Below, one piece after another: positions 17,456 through 24,105 of a stretch of 27,766 nt of DNA. This DNA comes from Stomatobaculum sp. (GTDB taxonomy: Bacteria > Bacillota_A > Clostridia > Lachnospirales > Lachnospiraceae). The stretch is taken from NCBI GenBank assembly GCA_017449925.1, contig JAFSYO010000042.1, forward strand, positions 1 through 27,766, written 5' to 3'. The translations under genes were made by a program, and so were the position numbers. A model generated the notes under the pieces. It ran no database searches. It was not told the origin of the DNA and was given only the letters and a program-made list of their open reading frames with translations. The stretch's first letter is position 1, and each line of letters begins with the position of its first letter.

Positions 17456-18292
17456 ATGATCCAGGATATCGCACCCATGAAATTCCACAACGAATATCAT
17501 CCGGAGATAAGGCCGAAGGCAGGAGACCCGGTGCTTCATTTCCGCGGAAGGGACATTCTCATCAGCACAAAAGAGGATGGAATGCCCTGGCCCGAATTCG
17601 CTATGCTGAAAAATGAAGAGCAGGTGGTCTACGGCTTTTCCATCGATGACATCCACTACTTTCTGGCGCTGGACGATGCGGTGGATGTTCCGGACTACTT
17701 TGAGTACCGGGATGTCAGAAAGGTCCGCGGAGAGAATAAACTGGAGCAGTACCAGATCTTCGCTGCCTTTACGGGAGTGCACCTGGCCGGCTGGTACCGC
17801 GACAACCGCTTCTGCGGGAGCTGCGGGGGTAAGACGGAACCGGACACGGTGGAGCGGGCCATGCGCTGCAAGAACTGCGGCAGGGTGATCTACCCCCGGA
17901 TCAATCCCGCGGTGATCGTCGGCGTCACCAACGGGGACAAGCTGTTGCTCACTTATTACGCCAGGAACCGCGGCGTCCAGAAGATCCCCGCGCTGATCGC
18001 AGGCTTCACGGAGATCGGGGAGACTTTTGAGGAATGCGTCGCCAGAGAAGTGATGGAAGAAGTGGGCATGAAGGTGAAGAACATCCGCTATTACAAGTCC
18101 CAGCCCTGGGGCCTCGCGGATGATATCCTTGCCGGCTATTACTGCGATGTGGACGGTGACGACACCATCCATATCGATCAGAATGAACTGAAGTACGCGG
18201 AATGGGTCAGCAAAAAGGATATCACCGGACAGCCGAACCCCGGCAGCATGACCCACGAGATGATGATCTGGTTCAAAGATCACGAAGTCTGA
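17456..18292 (+). CDS. nudC: NADH pyrophosphatase / Nudix hydrolase (NudC-like)
   Basis: A 278-residue protein with the NudC layout: an N-terminal domain to about residue 110, a zinc ribbon (Cys120, Cys123, Cys138, Cys141), then a Nudix domain. The Nudix box is GFTEIGETFEE through REVMEEVG (about 183-204) with all catalytic Glu/Arg positions. The downstream SQPW (215-218) is the start of the SQPWPFPxS array that marks NAD(H) specificity, but here it continues GLADD, so the second half is changed. It should cleave NADH/NAD+ to NMN and AMP, and may remove NAD caps from RNA. The ATG at 17456 has AAAAAGGAGAG upstream. It is transcribed alone and ends at a hairpin terminator shared with the convergent araC-type gene. 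Confidence 0.88.
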   Translation: MIQDIAPMKFHNEYHPEIRPKAGDPVLHFRGRDILISTKEDGMPWPEFAMLKNEEQVVYGFSIDDIHYFLALDDAVDVPDYFEYRDVRKVRGENKLEQYQIFAAFTGVHLAGWYRDNRFCGSCGGKTEPDTVERAMRCKNCGRVIYPRINPAVIVGVTNGDKLLLTYYARNRGVQKIPALIAGFTEIGETFEECVAREVMEEVGMKVKNIRYYKSQPWGLADDILAGYYCDVDGDDTIHIDQNELKYAEWVSKKDITGQPNPGSMTHEMMIWFKDHEV

Positions 18293-18350
18293 GAGACCTG
18301 CCTTATGCAATGTCTGGCGGGCGTTTTCAGGCGTTTCTGAGACTTTTCGA

Positions 18351-18395
18351 AAAATCCGCACCCCAGTTTTGATAAAAACAGGGGTGCGGATTTTT
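18351..18395. terminator. bidirectional hairpin terminator
   Basis: AAATCCGCACCCC (18352-18364) pairs with GGGGTGCGGATTT (18381-18393). T-runs follow on both strands. It separates nudC (+) from the AraC-type regulator (-). Confidence 0.9.
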
Positions 18396-18404
18396 ATATT
18401 TTCT

Positions 18405-18851
18405 TCAAAAACGCCCAATCCCGCATCTTAGCTGTTTACAGAATGTTTCCATAGTTTTTTTGCCGGAAAGACGGGTGAGGCAGGACTCCCGGTATTCCGA
18501 GGGTGTGACTCCGTTGTATTTCCGGAAAATATGGGAGAAATGAGCGGGGGATACAAATCCCACCGCGGAGGCAATGCTGGAGACAGAAAATTCCGGACAG
18601 GTGAGCAGTTCCCGTGCCGCTTCGCAGCGCACCTGATTGTGGAAGGAGAGCAGAGTCGTTCCTTTGACCAGTTTGAAGGTCCTGAGCAGGTAGGACTTGT
18701 CGACGTGCAGCGTATCCGCCAGGGAGACGAGAGAGAATTTTTCCCTGTAATGCTCCCGCACCAGCTTTTCCGCAGCGTCCGCCAGTTCCTGCCGGGCGCA
18801 GCCGCATTCCGAATGGCCGGTCCTGCATTGACCGCGTCCCTGATATCTCAT
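18405..18851 (-). CDS. AraC family transcriptional regulator (DNA-binding domain only)
   Basis: A 148-residue protein made almost only of the AraC/XylS DNA-binding domain. The first HTH is FSLVSLADTLHVDKSYLLRTFK, the second FSVSSIASAVGFVSPAHFSHIFRK, followed by the family ending NGVTPSEYRE. The N-terminal 30 residues contain three or four Cys (CRTGHSECGCARQ), which could bind metal; a full ligand-binding domain is missing. The ATG at 18851 has CGGAGGCG upstream. Upstream of it are a Fur-box-like sequence and three TAACTAA-like boxes at 20-bp pitch, which also occur before feoA. I infer a role in iron or metal regulation from this, not from the protein itself. Confidence 0.85.
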   Translation of the reverse strand: MRYQGRGQCRTGHSECGCARQELADAAEKLVREHYREKFSLVSLADTLHVDKSYLLRTFKLVKGTTLLSFHNQVRCEAARELLTCPEFSVSSIASAVGFVSPAHFSHIFRKYNGVTPSEYRESCLTRLSGKKTMETFCKQLRCGIGRF

Positions 18852-18887
18852 GCCGATCGCCTCCGATTTACCATAATCAAAGCCAGC

Positions 18888-18902
18888 TGATAATGATTAT
18901 GG
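18888..18902. promoter_or_regulatory. Fur-box-like sequence
   Basis: TGATAATGATTATGG matches 13 of 15 positions of the 7-1-7 Fur consensus TGATAATNATTATCA. It lies about 37 bases upstream of the AraC-type gene start and just before the repeated TAACTAA boxes. Confidence 0.5.
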
Positions 18903-18903
18903 A

Positions 18904-18951
18904 TAACTAACATTAATTAAATGTAACTAACTATGATTATATTAATCTAAC
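18904..18951 (+). promoter_or_regulatory. three 20-bp-spaced TAACTAAC boxes
   Basis: TAACTAAC at 18904-18911, TAACTAAC at 18924-18931 and AATCTAAC at 18944-18951 have exactly 20-bp spacing. In addition ATGATTAT occurs at 18893 and 18933, giving a 40-bp direct repeat over 19 positions. The boxes lie between the AraC-type gene (53 bases from its start) and the CofE-like gene (216 or more bases). Confidence 0.6.
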
Positions 18952-19032
18952 TTGCGGCAGAATGGCAGAAGTTTTTTTCTTTTTTTAAAAAAGGTCAATT
19001 TCAGGACAATCATTTCCAAAAGTGCAAAACAC

Positions 19033-19061
19033 TTTACCGCGGCATAGCGTTCGTGTATAAT
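19033..19061 (+). promoter_or_regulatory. sigma-A-type promoter for the CofE-like/guaA unit
   Basis: TTTACC (19033-19038) and TATAAT (19056-19061) are spaced by 17 bases. The CofE-like GTG start is about 105 bases downstream. The leader contains a run of purines but no riboswitch that I recognise. Confidence 0.6.
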
Positions 19062-19166
19062 ATTCTGCGGAAATGCCGGCAAAGGGCGGGACAAACCTGC
19101 TTCTGCAGGCGATCAGGAAAATAGAATTTCATATATGGATGTGAATATCCGGGAAAGGACAAACAA

Positions 19167-20366
19167 GTGAAGAACGAGCGCAGAGTCGGAACTATTTCAC
19201 GAGGCATCCGCTGCCCCATTATCCGCGAAGGGGATGACCTTTCGGTGATCGTGACAGACAGCGTGCTGGAAGCCGCAGAGGCCGAGGGCTTTTCCATGAG
19301 GGACAGAGATGTCATCGCAGTGACAGAATCCATTGTCGCAAGGGCCCAGGGCAATTACGCGACGATTGACGATATCGCGGAGGACGTCCGCACGAAGACA
19401 GGCGGCGGCACCATCGGCGTCATCTTCCCGATCCTCTCCAGGAACCGTTTCTCCATTTGCCTGAAGGGCATCGCGAAGGGCGCGAAGAAGATCGTGCTGA
19501 TGCTGAGCTATCCCTCTGATGAAGTGGGCAATGAGCTGGTGAGTCTGGACAAGATCGATGCGGCAGGCATCAATCCCTACAGCGATGTGCTGACCCTTGA
19601 AAAGTACAGGGAGCTGTTCGGGACGAATCTTCACGAGTTCACTGGTGTGGATTATGTGGAGTATTACGGAAACCTGATCAAAGACTGCGGCGCTGAGTGT
19701 GAGATTATTTTCGCGAACCACGCGAAGATGATCCTGGACTACACCGACGTGGTGATCACCTGCGATATCCATACCAGGAAGCGCAACAAGCGTATTCTGA
19801 AGGAGGCAGGCGCGAAGGTGGTCCTGGGCATGGACGATATCATGAACGCTCCCGTGAACGGCAGCGGTTTCAACGAGAACTACGGCCTGCTCGGTTCAAA
19901 CAAGTCCACCGAGGAGAAGGTAAAGCTGTTCCCGAGAGCTTCCCAGCCGCTGGTGGAGCAGATCCAGAAGAATGTCCTTGAGAAGACCGGAAAGCACGTT
20001 GAAGTCATGGTTTACGGAGACGGCGCCTTCAAGGATCCCCAGGGCAAGATCTGGGAGCTGGCGGACCCGGTGGTGTCCCCCTTCTTTACCAGCGGTCTTG
20101 TCGGCACCCCCAACGAGCTGAAGCTGAAGTACCTCGCGGACAATGATTACAAGGATCTGTCCGGCGAAGCGCTGAAGGCGGCTATCTCCGAGAGCATCCG
20201 TAAGAAAGACGGCGACCTCAAGGGCAATATGGCTTCCCAGGGAACCACGCCCCGGCAGCTGACCGACCTTATCGGTTCCCTCTGCGACCTGACCAGCGGT
20301 TCCGGCGACAAGGGAACTCCGGTGGTCCTGGTGCAGGGTTACTTTGACAACTATACGAACGACTGA
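19167..20366 (+). CDS. CofE-like protein (F420-0:L-glutamate ligase family)
   Basis: A 399-residue protein starting at GTG 19167 after AAAGGA. Its N-terminal half follows the CofE fold pattern: GIRCPIIREGDDLS, then DRDVIAVTESIVARAQGN, and ASQPLVEQIQ later; a conserved-looking VYGDGAFKDPQGKIWE lies near residue 300. Archaeal CofE is about 250 residues, so this one carries about 150 extra. CofE adds glutamate to F420-0 using GTP, but this organism type is not expected to make F420 and no other cof gene is in view, so the true substrate is probably different. Related proteins in Clostridia carry the F420 name by homology only. A guaA-type gene follows after 30 bases in apparent operon. Confidence 0.7.
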   Translation: MKNERRVGTISRGIRCPIIREGDDLSVIVTDSVLEAAEAEGFSMRDRDVIAVTESIVARAQGNYATIDDIAEDVRTKTGGGTIGVIFPILSRNRFSICLKGIAKGAKKIVLMLSYPSDEVGNELVSLDKIDAAGINPYSDVLTLEKYRELFGTNLHEFTGVDYVEYYGNLIKDCGAECEIIFANHAKMILDYTDVVITCDIHTRKRNKRILKEAGAKVVLGMDDIMNAPVNGSGFNENYGLLGSNKSTEEKVKLFPRASQPLVEQIQKNVLEKTGKHVEVMVYGDGAFKDPQGKIWELADPVVSPFFTSGLVGTPNELKLKYLADNDYKDLSGEALKAAISESIRKKDGDLKGNMASQGTTPRQLTDLIGSLCDLTSGSGDKGTPVVLVQGYFDNYTND

Positions 20367-20396
20367 TAACTGGGACTGACAGAAAAGGAGCCTGAC

Positions 20397-21386
20397 GTGA
20401 ATATTGAAGATATCAGAAGACCTGATGATATGGCCCGCATTACCACGGCGGAGCTGGCACAGGCATTTATCGACGAGCAGATCGGCCTGATCAAAGAGCA
20501 GGTAGGAGACAAGAAGGTCCTGCTGGCTCTTTCGGGCGGTGTGGATTCTTCCGTGGTCGCAGCGCTGCTGATCAAGGCCATCGGGGACCAGCTGGTCTGC
20601 GTCCATGTGAACCACGGACTTCTCCGCAAGGGGGAGCCGGAGCAGGTCATCCAGGTGTTCCGGGACGAGATGAAGGCAAATCTCATCTATGTCGACGCAG
20701 TGGACCGCTTCCTGGATAAGCTGGCGGGCGTTTCCGATCCGGAGACCAAGAGAAAGATCATCGGCGGCGAGTCCATCGAAGTCTTCGCCGAGGAAGCGAG
20801 AAAACTGGACGGCATCGAGTTCCTGGCCCAGGGCACCATCTGGCCGGACATCCTGGAGAGCGAAGCCGGCATCAAGGCGCACCACAACGCCGGCGGCCTG
20901 CCGGAGGATCTGAAGTTCGAGCTGGTGGAGCCTGTCCGGATCCTGTTCAAGGATGAGGTCCGCGTAGTCGGAAAAGAACTGGGCCTCCCGGACAACATGG
21001 TGTACCGTCAGCCCTTCCCGGGCCCGGGCCTCGGCGTCCGCTGCCCCGGCGCCATCACCCGCGACCGTCTCGCTGCAGTACGGGAGTCCGACGCCATTCT
21101 CCGCGAAGAGTTCGAGAAGAACGGCCTTGCGGGCAAGGTGTGGCAGTACTTCACCGTCGTGCCGGACTTCAAGTCCACCGGCGTGAAGAACGGAAAGCGC
21201 ACCTTTGACTGGCCCTGCATCATCCGCGCCATCAACACCACGGACGTCATGGAAGTCACCGTGGAGCACCTTTCCCCGGAACTGATGGACCACCTGGTCC
21301 GCCGGATCATCTCCGAAGTCCCCGGCATCAACCGCGTCCTCTACGACTTCACACCCAAGCCCCCGGCAACGGTAGAATATGAATAA
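20397..21386 (+). CDS. guaA: GMP synthase ATP-pyrophosphatase subunit (no glutaminase domain)
   Basis: A 329-residue protein from GTG 20397 with AAAAGGAG upstream. It holds the P-loop SGGVDSS (46-52), the VNHGLLRKGE motif, AQGTIWPDILES and PGPGLGVR, and ends KPPATVEYE, so the ATP-pyrophosphatase and dimerization parts are complete. The usual N-terminal glutaminase of about 190 residues (with a catalytic Cys-His-Glu triad) is absent; the gene has its own RBS and start, so it is not a truncation at the front. This resembles the separate subunit B of archaeal GMP synthase. It would aminate XMP using ammonia from free pools or from a partner glutaminase encoded elsewhere. The mobile element begins just after its stop, and the guaA 3' end is a known insertion site. 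Confidence 0.92.
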   Translation: MNIEDIRRPDDMARITTAELAQAFIDEQIGLIKEQVGDKKVLLALSGGVDSSVVAALLIKAIGDQLVCVHVNHGLLRKGEPEQVIQVFRDEMKANLIYVDAVDRFLDKLAGVSDPETKRKIIGGESIEVFAEEARKLDGIEFLAQGTIWPDILESEAGIKAHHNAGGLPEDLKFELVEPVRILFKDEVRVVGKELGLPDNMVYRQPFPGPGLGVRCPGAITRDRLAAVRESDAILREEFEKNGLAGKVWQYFTVVPDFKSTGVKNGKRTFDWPCIIRAINTTDVMEVTVEHLSPELMDHLVRRIISEVPGINRVLYDFTPKPPATVEYE

Positions 21387-21444
21387 TTAAGGCTTCCCGG
21401 AAAATGGCTTGAAATAAAGCTTTCTGAGGCCTCAGGGGTCGATT

Positions 21445-21463
21445 TGATAACAAAATGATAACA
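21445..21463 (+). repeat. TGATAACA direct repeats, candidate integrase arm sites
   Basis: TGATAACA occurs at 21445-21452 and 21456-21463, an 11-base period. It lies 59-77 bases after the guaA stop, where arm-type sites of a tyrosine integrase are expected. A perfect palindrome CTGAGGCCTCAG (21424-21435) lies just upstream. Confidence 0.4.
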
Positions 21464-21548
21464 TTTGACATTCTGCTTTTATTCTGAGTAAGCCGACGGC
21501 TTTCAGGTCCTTCCCGCAAGCTAAAGGCAACAGATCAGAAGGAATAAC

Positions 21549-21605
21549 AAGAGCAGGGTCTGTCTGAACTATTGGATAGTTCGGATGGATCCTGCTCTTT
21601 TTTCG
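21549..21605 (+). terminator. terminator at the left end of the element
   Basis: AAGAGCAGG (21549-21557) pairs with CCTGCTCTT (21591-21599), an inner TGAACTAT/ATAGTTCG extends it, and TTTTTT follows on the + strand. It would stop transcription from guaA before the Xre gene. The - strand side has only TTGTTATT. Confidence 0.85.
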
Positions 21606-21619
21606 TTGTGTATTCCCAA

Positions 21620-22099
21620 TTATTCATGCGGTACCTTTGCAGTGATCACAGAAGTCCCGCCCTCAGGGAAGTTATAGCGCCAATGGTCATACTCTTCCCT
21701 GGTGATCCTGCCGTGTATGTATTTATCTTTCATGGCATACCAGTCGTCCAGGTAACGCCAGAGATTGGTTCCGGGCTGCGTGATGAACTTGTCCAGATGC
21801 AGACATGTGACATCATCAATGCGATCGATAGTAAGGCCGTAAATGTCCTCCAGGGCAAAAAGGGTATGGAGCAGGCCTTTGTATGTATCAATGTCCGGGA
21901 CAGTCAGCGCCTCCGGGACAACGCCGAAGACATTTGCCATAGACTGCGTCAGATCCGCCTTTGGTTTTCTGGAATTGTTTTCATACTGCGCAATGCGGAC
22001 GTCTGCTCCCTTGATGTCAAAGCCAAGGAGCTGCCCCAGGGCGCTCATGGTCAGATTGCAGCGCTTGCGGAAATAATTAATGCGTTCCCCGATTGCCAT
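21620..22099 (-). CDS. Xre-type helix-turn-helix transcriptional regulator
   Basis: A 159-residue protein. The N-terminal HTH is MAIGERINYFRKRCNLTM with LGQLLGF and IAQYENNSRKP, typical of Cro/CI regulators. The C-terminal 90 residues are not recognised but include WRYLDDWYAMKDKYIHGRI. AAGGAGG lies before the ATG (reverse strand, 22108-22114). It is transcribed away from the excisionase and integrase, with 374 bases between, so it likely represses the excision/transfer genes. Confidence 0.88.
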   Translation of the reverse strand: MAIGERINYFRKRCNLTMSALGQLLGFDIKGADVRIAQYENNSRKPKADLTQSMANVFGVVPEALTVPDIDTYKGLLHTLFALEDIYGLTIDRIDDVTCLHLDKFITQPGTNLWRYLDDWYAMKDKYIHGRITREEYDHWRYNFPEGGTSVITAKVPHE

Positions 22100-22473
22100 T
22101 GTTAATTCCTCCTTCGGTTAATCCAGAGTCGAGATGTCAGATCTCTATGTCAGAAAGTATATCAAATATTCTTAGTAGAATCAATGTGATATTAAATAAA
22201 AATATTTAGAGAAGCGAACTCCAGACACTTGACACTAATCAAATATGTATAGTATCATGAGAATGAACGAGGCTAAACAAATAAGCTTAGCAACGGACAG
22301 AATACAACTGAATAGCCATCCGGACAGAGATAAACCGCGAAGACCTTTCACACAGAAAGCGAGCGCCTTTTGGGACGACACAGCACCGAACAGGGGATTT
22401 GCCTGCCAGGAAACTGCTCCGGGGAGAATGGCACAAAAAGTAATGAAACAATAGAAGCGAAAGGAGAGAACCA
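22100..22473. promoter_or_regulatory. divergent regulatory region between xre and xis
   Basis: This 374-base stretch has no supportable gene. It includes GAGATGTCAGATCTC (22131-22145), a palindrome with 5-bp arms; ATGTCAG twice (22134 and 22147, 13 bases apart); and ATTCTTAGTAGAAT (22168-22181), another palindrome with 5-bp arms. These are candidate Xre operators. The following 270 bases up to the Xis start (RBS AAAGGAGAG) show no clear structure. Confidence 0.5.
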
Positions 22474-22689
22474 ATGGCAGAAAGAATGTTTATGAAAGCC
22501 GATGAGGTTGCCGAAGTATTGGAGGTATCCAAGCCGTATGCCTACAAACTGATCCGGCAGATGAATGAAGAGCTGAGGGCGAAGGGGTGCCGGGTAATTG
22601 CCGGAAGAGTGGACCGCAGATATTTCTATGACAGTTTTTACGGGAACAAAGCGGGCAGGAGAAAGGAGGAAGCAAATGCCGGCATATAA
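22474..22689 (+). CDS. excisionase-like DNA-binding protein
   Basis: A 71-residue basic protein with a winged-helix/HTH start MFMKADEVAEVLEVSKPYAYK followed by LIRQMNEELRAKG and RRYFYDSFYG, as in small excisionases (helix_turn_helix_17/Xis) of Firmicutes mobile elements. The ATG at 22474 has AAAGGAGAG upstream. Its end overlaps the integrase start by 14 bases, so the two are translated together. It directs the integrase to excise the element and may act as a control protein. Confidence 0.82.
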   Translation: MAERMFMKADEVAEVLEVSKPYAYKLIRQMNEELRAKGCRVIAGRVDRRYFYDSFYGNKAGRRKEEANAGI

Positions 22690-23769
22690 GGATAAAAACG
22701 GAAGCTGGTATGTTATGGTTCGGTATACGGACTGGCGGGGCGAAAAAAAGCAGAAATGCCAGAGAGGGTTTGAGACAAAGCGGGATGCACTGGCATGGGA
22801 GGCACAATACAGACTCAAGAAGCGCGCAGATATCGATATGACTCTGGACAGCTTCTATGAACTCTACAAAGAGGATGTCAGACCTCGGCTTAAAGAGAAT
22901 ACCTGGATCACGAAGGAAAGCATTATCGAAGGGAAGATCCTTCCGTATCTGGGAAAACGTAAGCTCTCTGAGATCACAGCAAAGGATATCGTTGACTGGC
23001 AGAACACGGTGATGCAGCTGCCGGGGATTGATGGAAAGCCGCTTTCTCCTTCTTTTTTGAAGTCGGTTCACGCACAGCTTTCCGCAATGTTCAACCACGC
23101 GATCCGGTATTATCAGCTGCCGGTAAATCCCGCCCGTACAGCAGGCAGTATCGGCAAGGAAGAATCTAAAGAAATGAAGTTCTGGACAAAAGAGGAATAC
23201 CTGAAGTTTGCGGAAGTCATGATGGATAAGCCGATCTACTACTACGCTTTTGAAGTCCTGTACTGGACCGGGATCAGGGAGGGCGAGCTCCTGGCACTCA
23301 CACCAGAAGATTTTGACTTGAAAAGAAAACGCTTCGGATCAATAAATCCTACCAGCGGCTCAAAGGGAAGGATGTTATCACAACGCCGAAAACGGATGCC
23401 GGTGTGCGTGTGATCGCTATTCCGGATTTTCTGTGTGAGGAGATGAAAGATTGTCTGAAGCTGTACTACGACATTCAGTCTTCCGACCGGATCTTTTCAA
23501 TGACCAAGTACGGACTATTCCGGAACATGGAATCCGGAAGTAAGGCAGCGGGCGTTAAACAGATCCGTATTCATGATCTCAGGCACTCCCATGTATCACT
23601 TCTCATCAATCAGGGCTTCAGCGCTTTTGAGATCGGAAAGCGGGTTGTGCACAGCAGTGAAAAGGTCACCTACCGCTATGCACATCTGTTTCCGAACAAG
23701 CAGACAGACATGGCGGATTTTCTGGAAAACCAGCGCATGATGGAAAAGGGAGAAAGAAATGTCAGCTAA
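22676..23769 (+). pseudogene. tyrosine integrase interrupted by a -1 frameshift
   Basis: The ATG at 22676 has AAAGGAGG upstream. Frame 1 runs to a stop at 23411-23413 and gives the N-terminal arm-binding domain (DKNGSWYVMVRYTDWRG), core-binding domain, and the first catalytic Arg (TGIREGE, residue 201). The rest lies in the -1 frame. Reading A 23329 twice, in the four-A run 23326-23329, continues smoothly as LKRKTLRINKSYQRLKGK and restores HDLRH (His300, Arg303), VVHSS (His326) and Tyr335 (TYRYAHLFPNKQ), total 364 residues. The usual LGH motif is VVH here. So a single base is missing, or the -1 slip is used on purpose. A sequencing error in an A-run is also possible. The next gene overlaps its end by 11 bases. 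Confidence 0.88.
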
Positions 23770-24094
23770 AAATATGGATCATCAGGGGAGATGGAGATCG
23801 GTCACAGTGGCGTTCCGTGTATCTCCGGAGGAGGATAAGCTGATCGAGTCGGCTGTGAGAATGGCCGGTTTGACAAAACAGGATTATATCATCAAAAAAC
23901 TCACTGACCGGTCAGTTGTCGTACAAGGGAATCCGAAGGTATACCGGGGGCTTCTCCTGGAAATGCGATCCCTTCTGGAAGAACTGAAAAGGATCAACAG
24001 CGGCGATACTGTTAACGAAGATATCCTGACCCGCATCGATCTCATTGCTTCCATTATGGGAGAGATGCGGGAGGAAGATGACAGCTTATGCTGA
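23759..24094 (+). CDS. small mobilization-type protein (ribbon-helix-helix-like)
   Basis: A 111-residue protein starting at ATG 23759 after AAAGGGAGAAAG, overlapping the integrase end by 11 bases. The N-terminal region WRSVTVAFRVSPEEDKLIESAV then MAGLTKQDYIIKKL is like the beta-strand plus two helices of MobC and other ribbon-helix-helix proteins; the C-terminus is a helical segment (GLLLEMRSLLEELKRI). It probably binds DNA in relaxosome formation or regulates the operon. It is distinct from the MobC gene at 25454 and I cannot say which is the true relaxosome partner. Confidence 0.65.
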   Translation: MSAKNMDHQGRWRSVTVAFRVSPEEDKLIESAVRMAGLTKQDYIIKKLTDRSVVVQGNPKVYRGLLLEMRSLLEELKRINSGDTVNEDILTRIDLIASIMGEMREEDDSLC

Positions 24095-24105
24095 AGGAGG
24101 ATCGC

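Noticed and set aside
19896..21293. 465-residue open frame on the - strand
   Set aside because: Antisense to the CofE-like and guaA genes, both clearly real; no recognisable family in the translation.
22245..22454. 69-residue frame between the Xre and excisionase genes
   Set aside because: No ribosome binding site and no family resemblance; lies in a regulatory gap.
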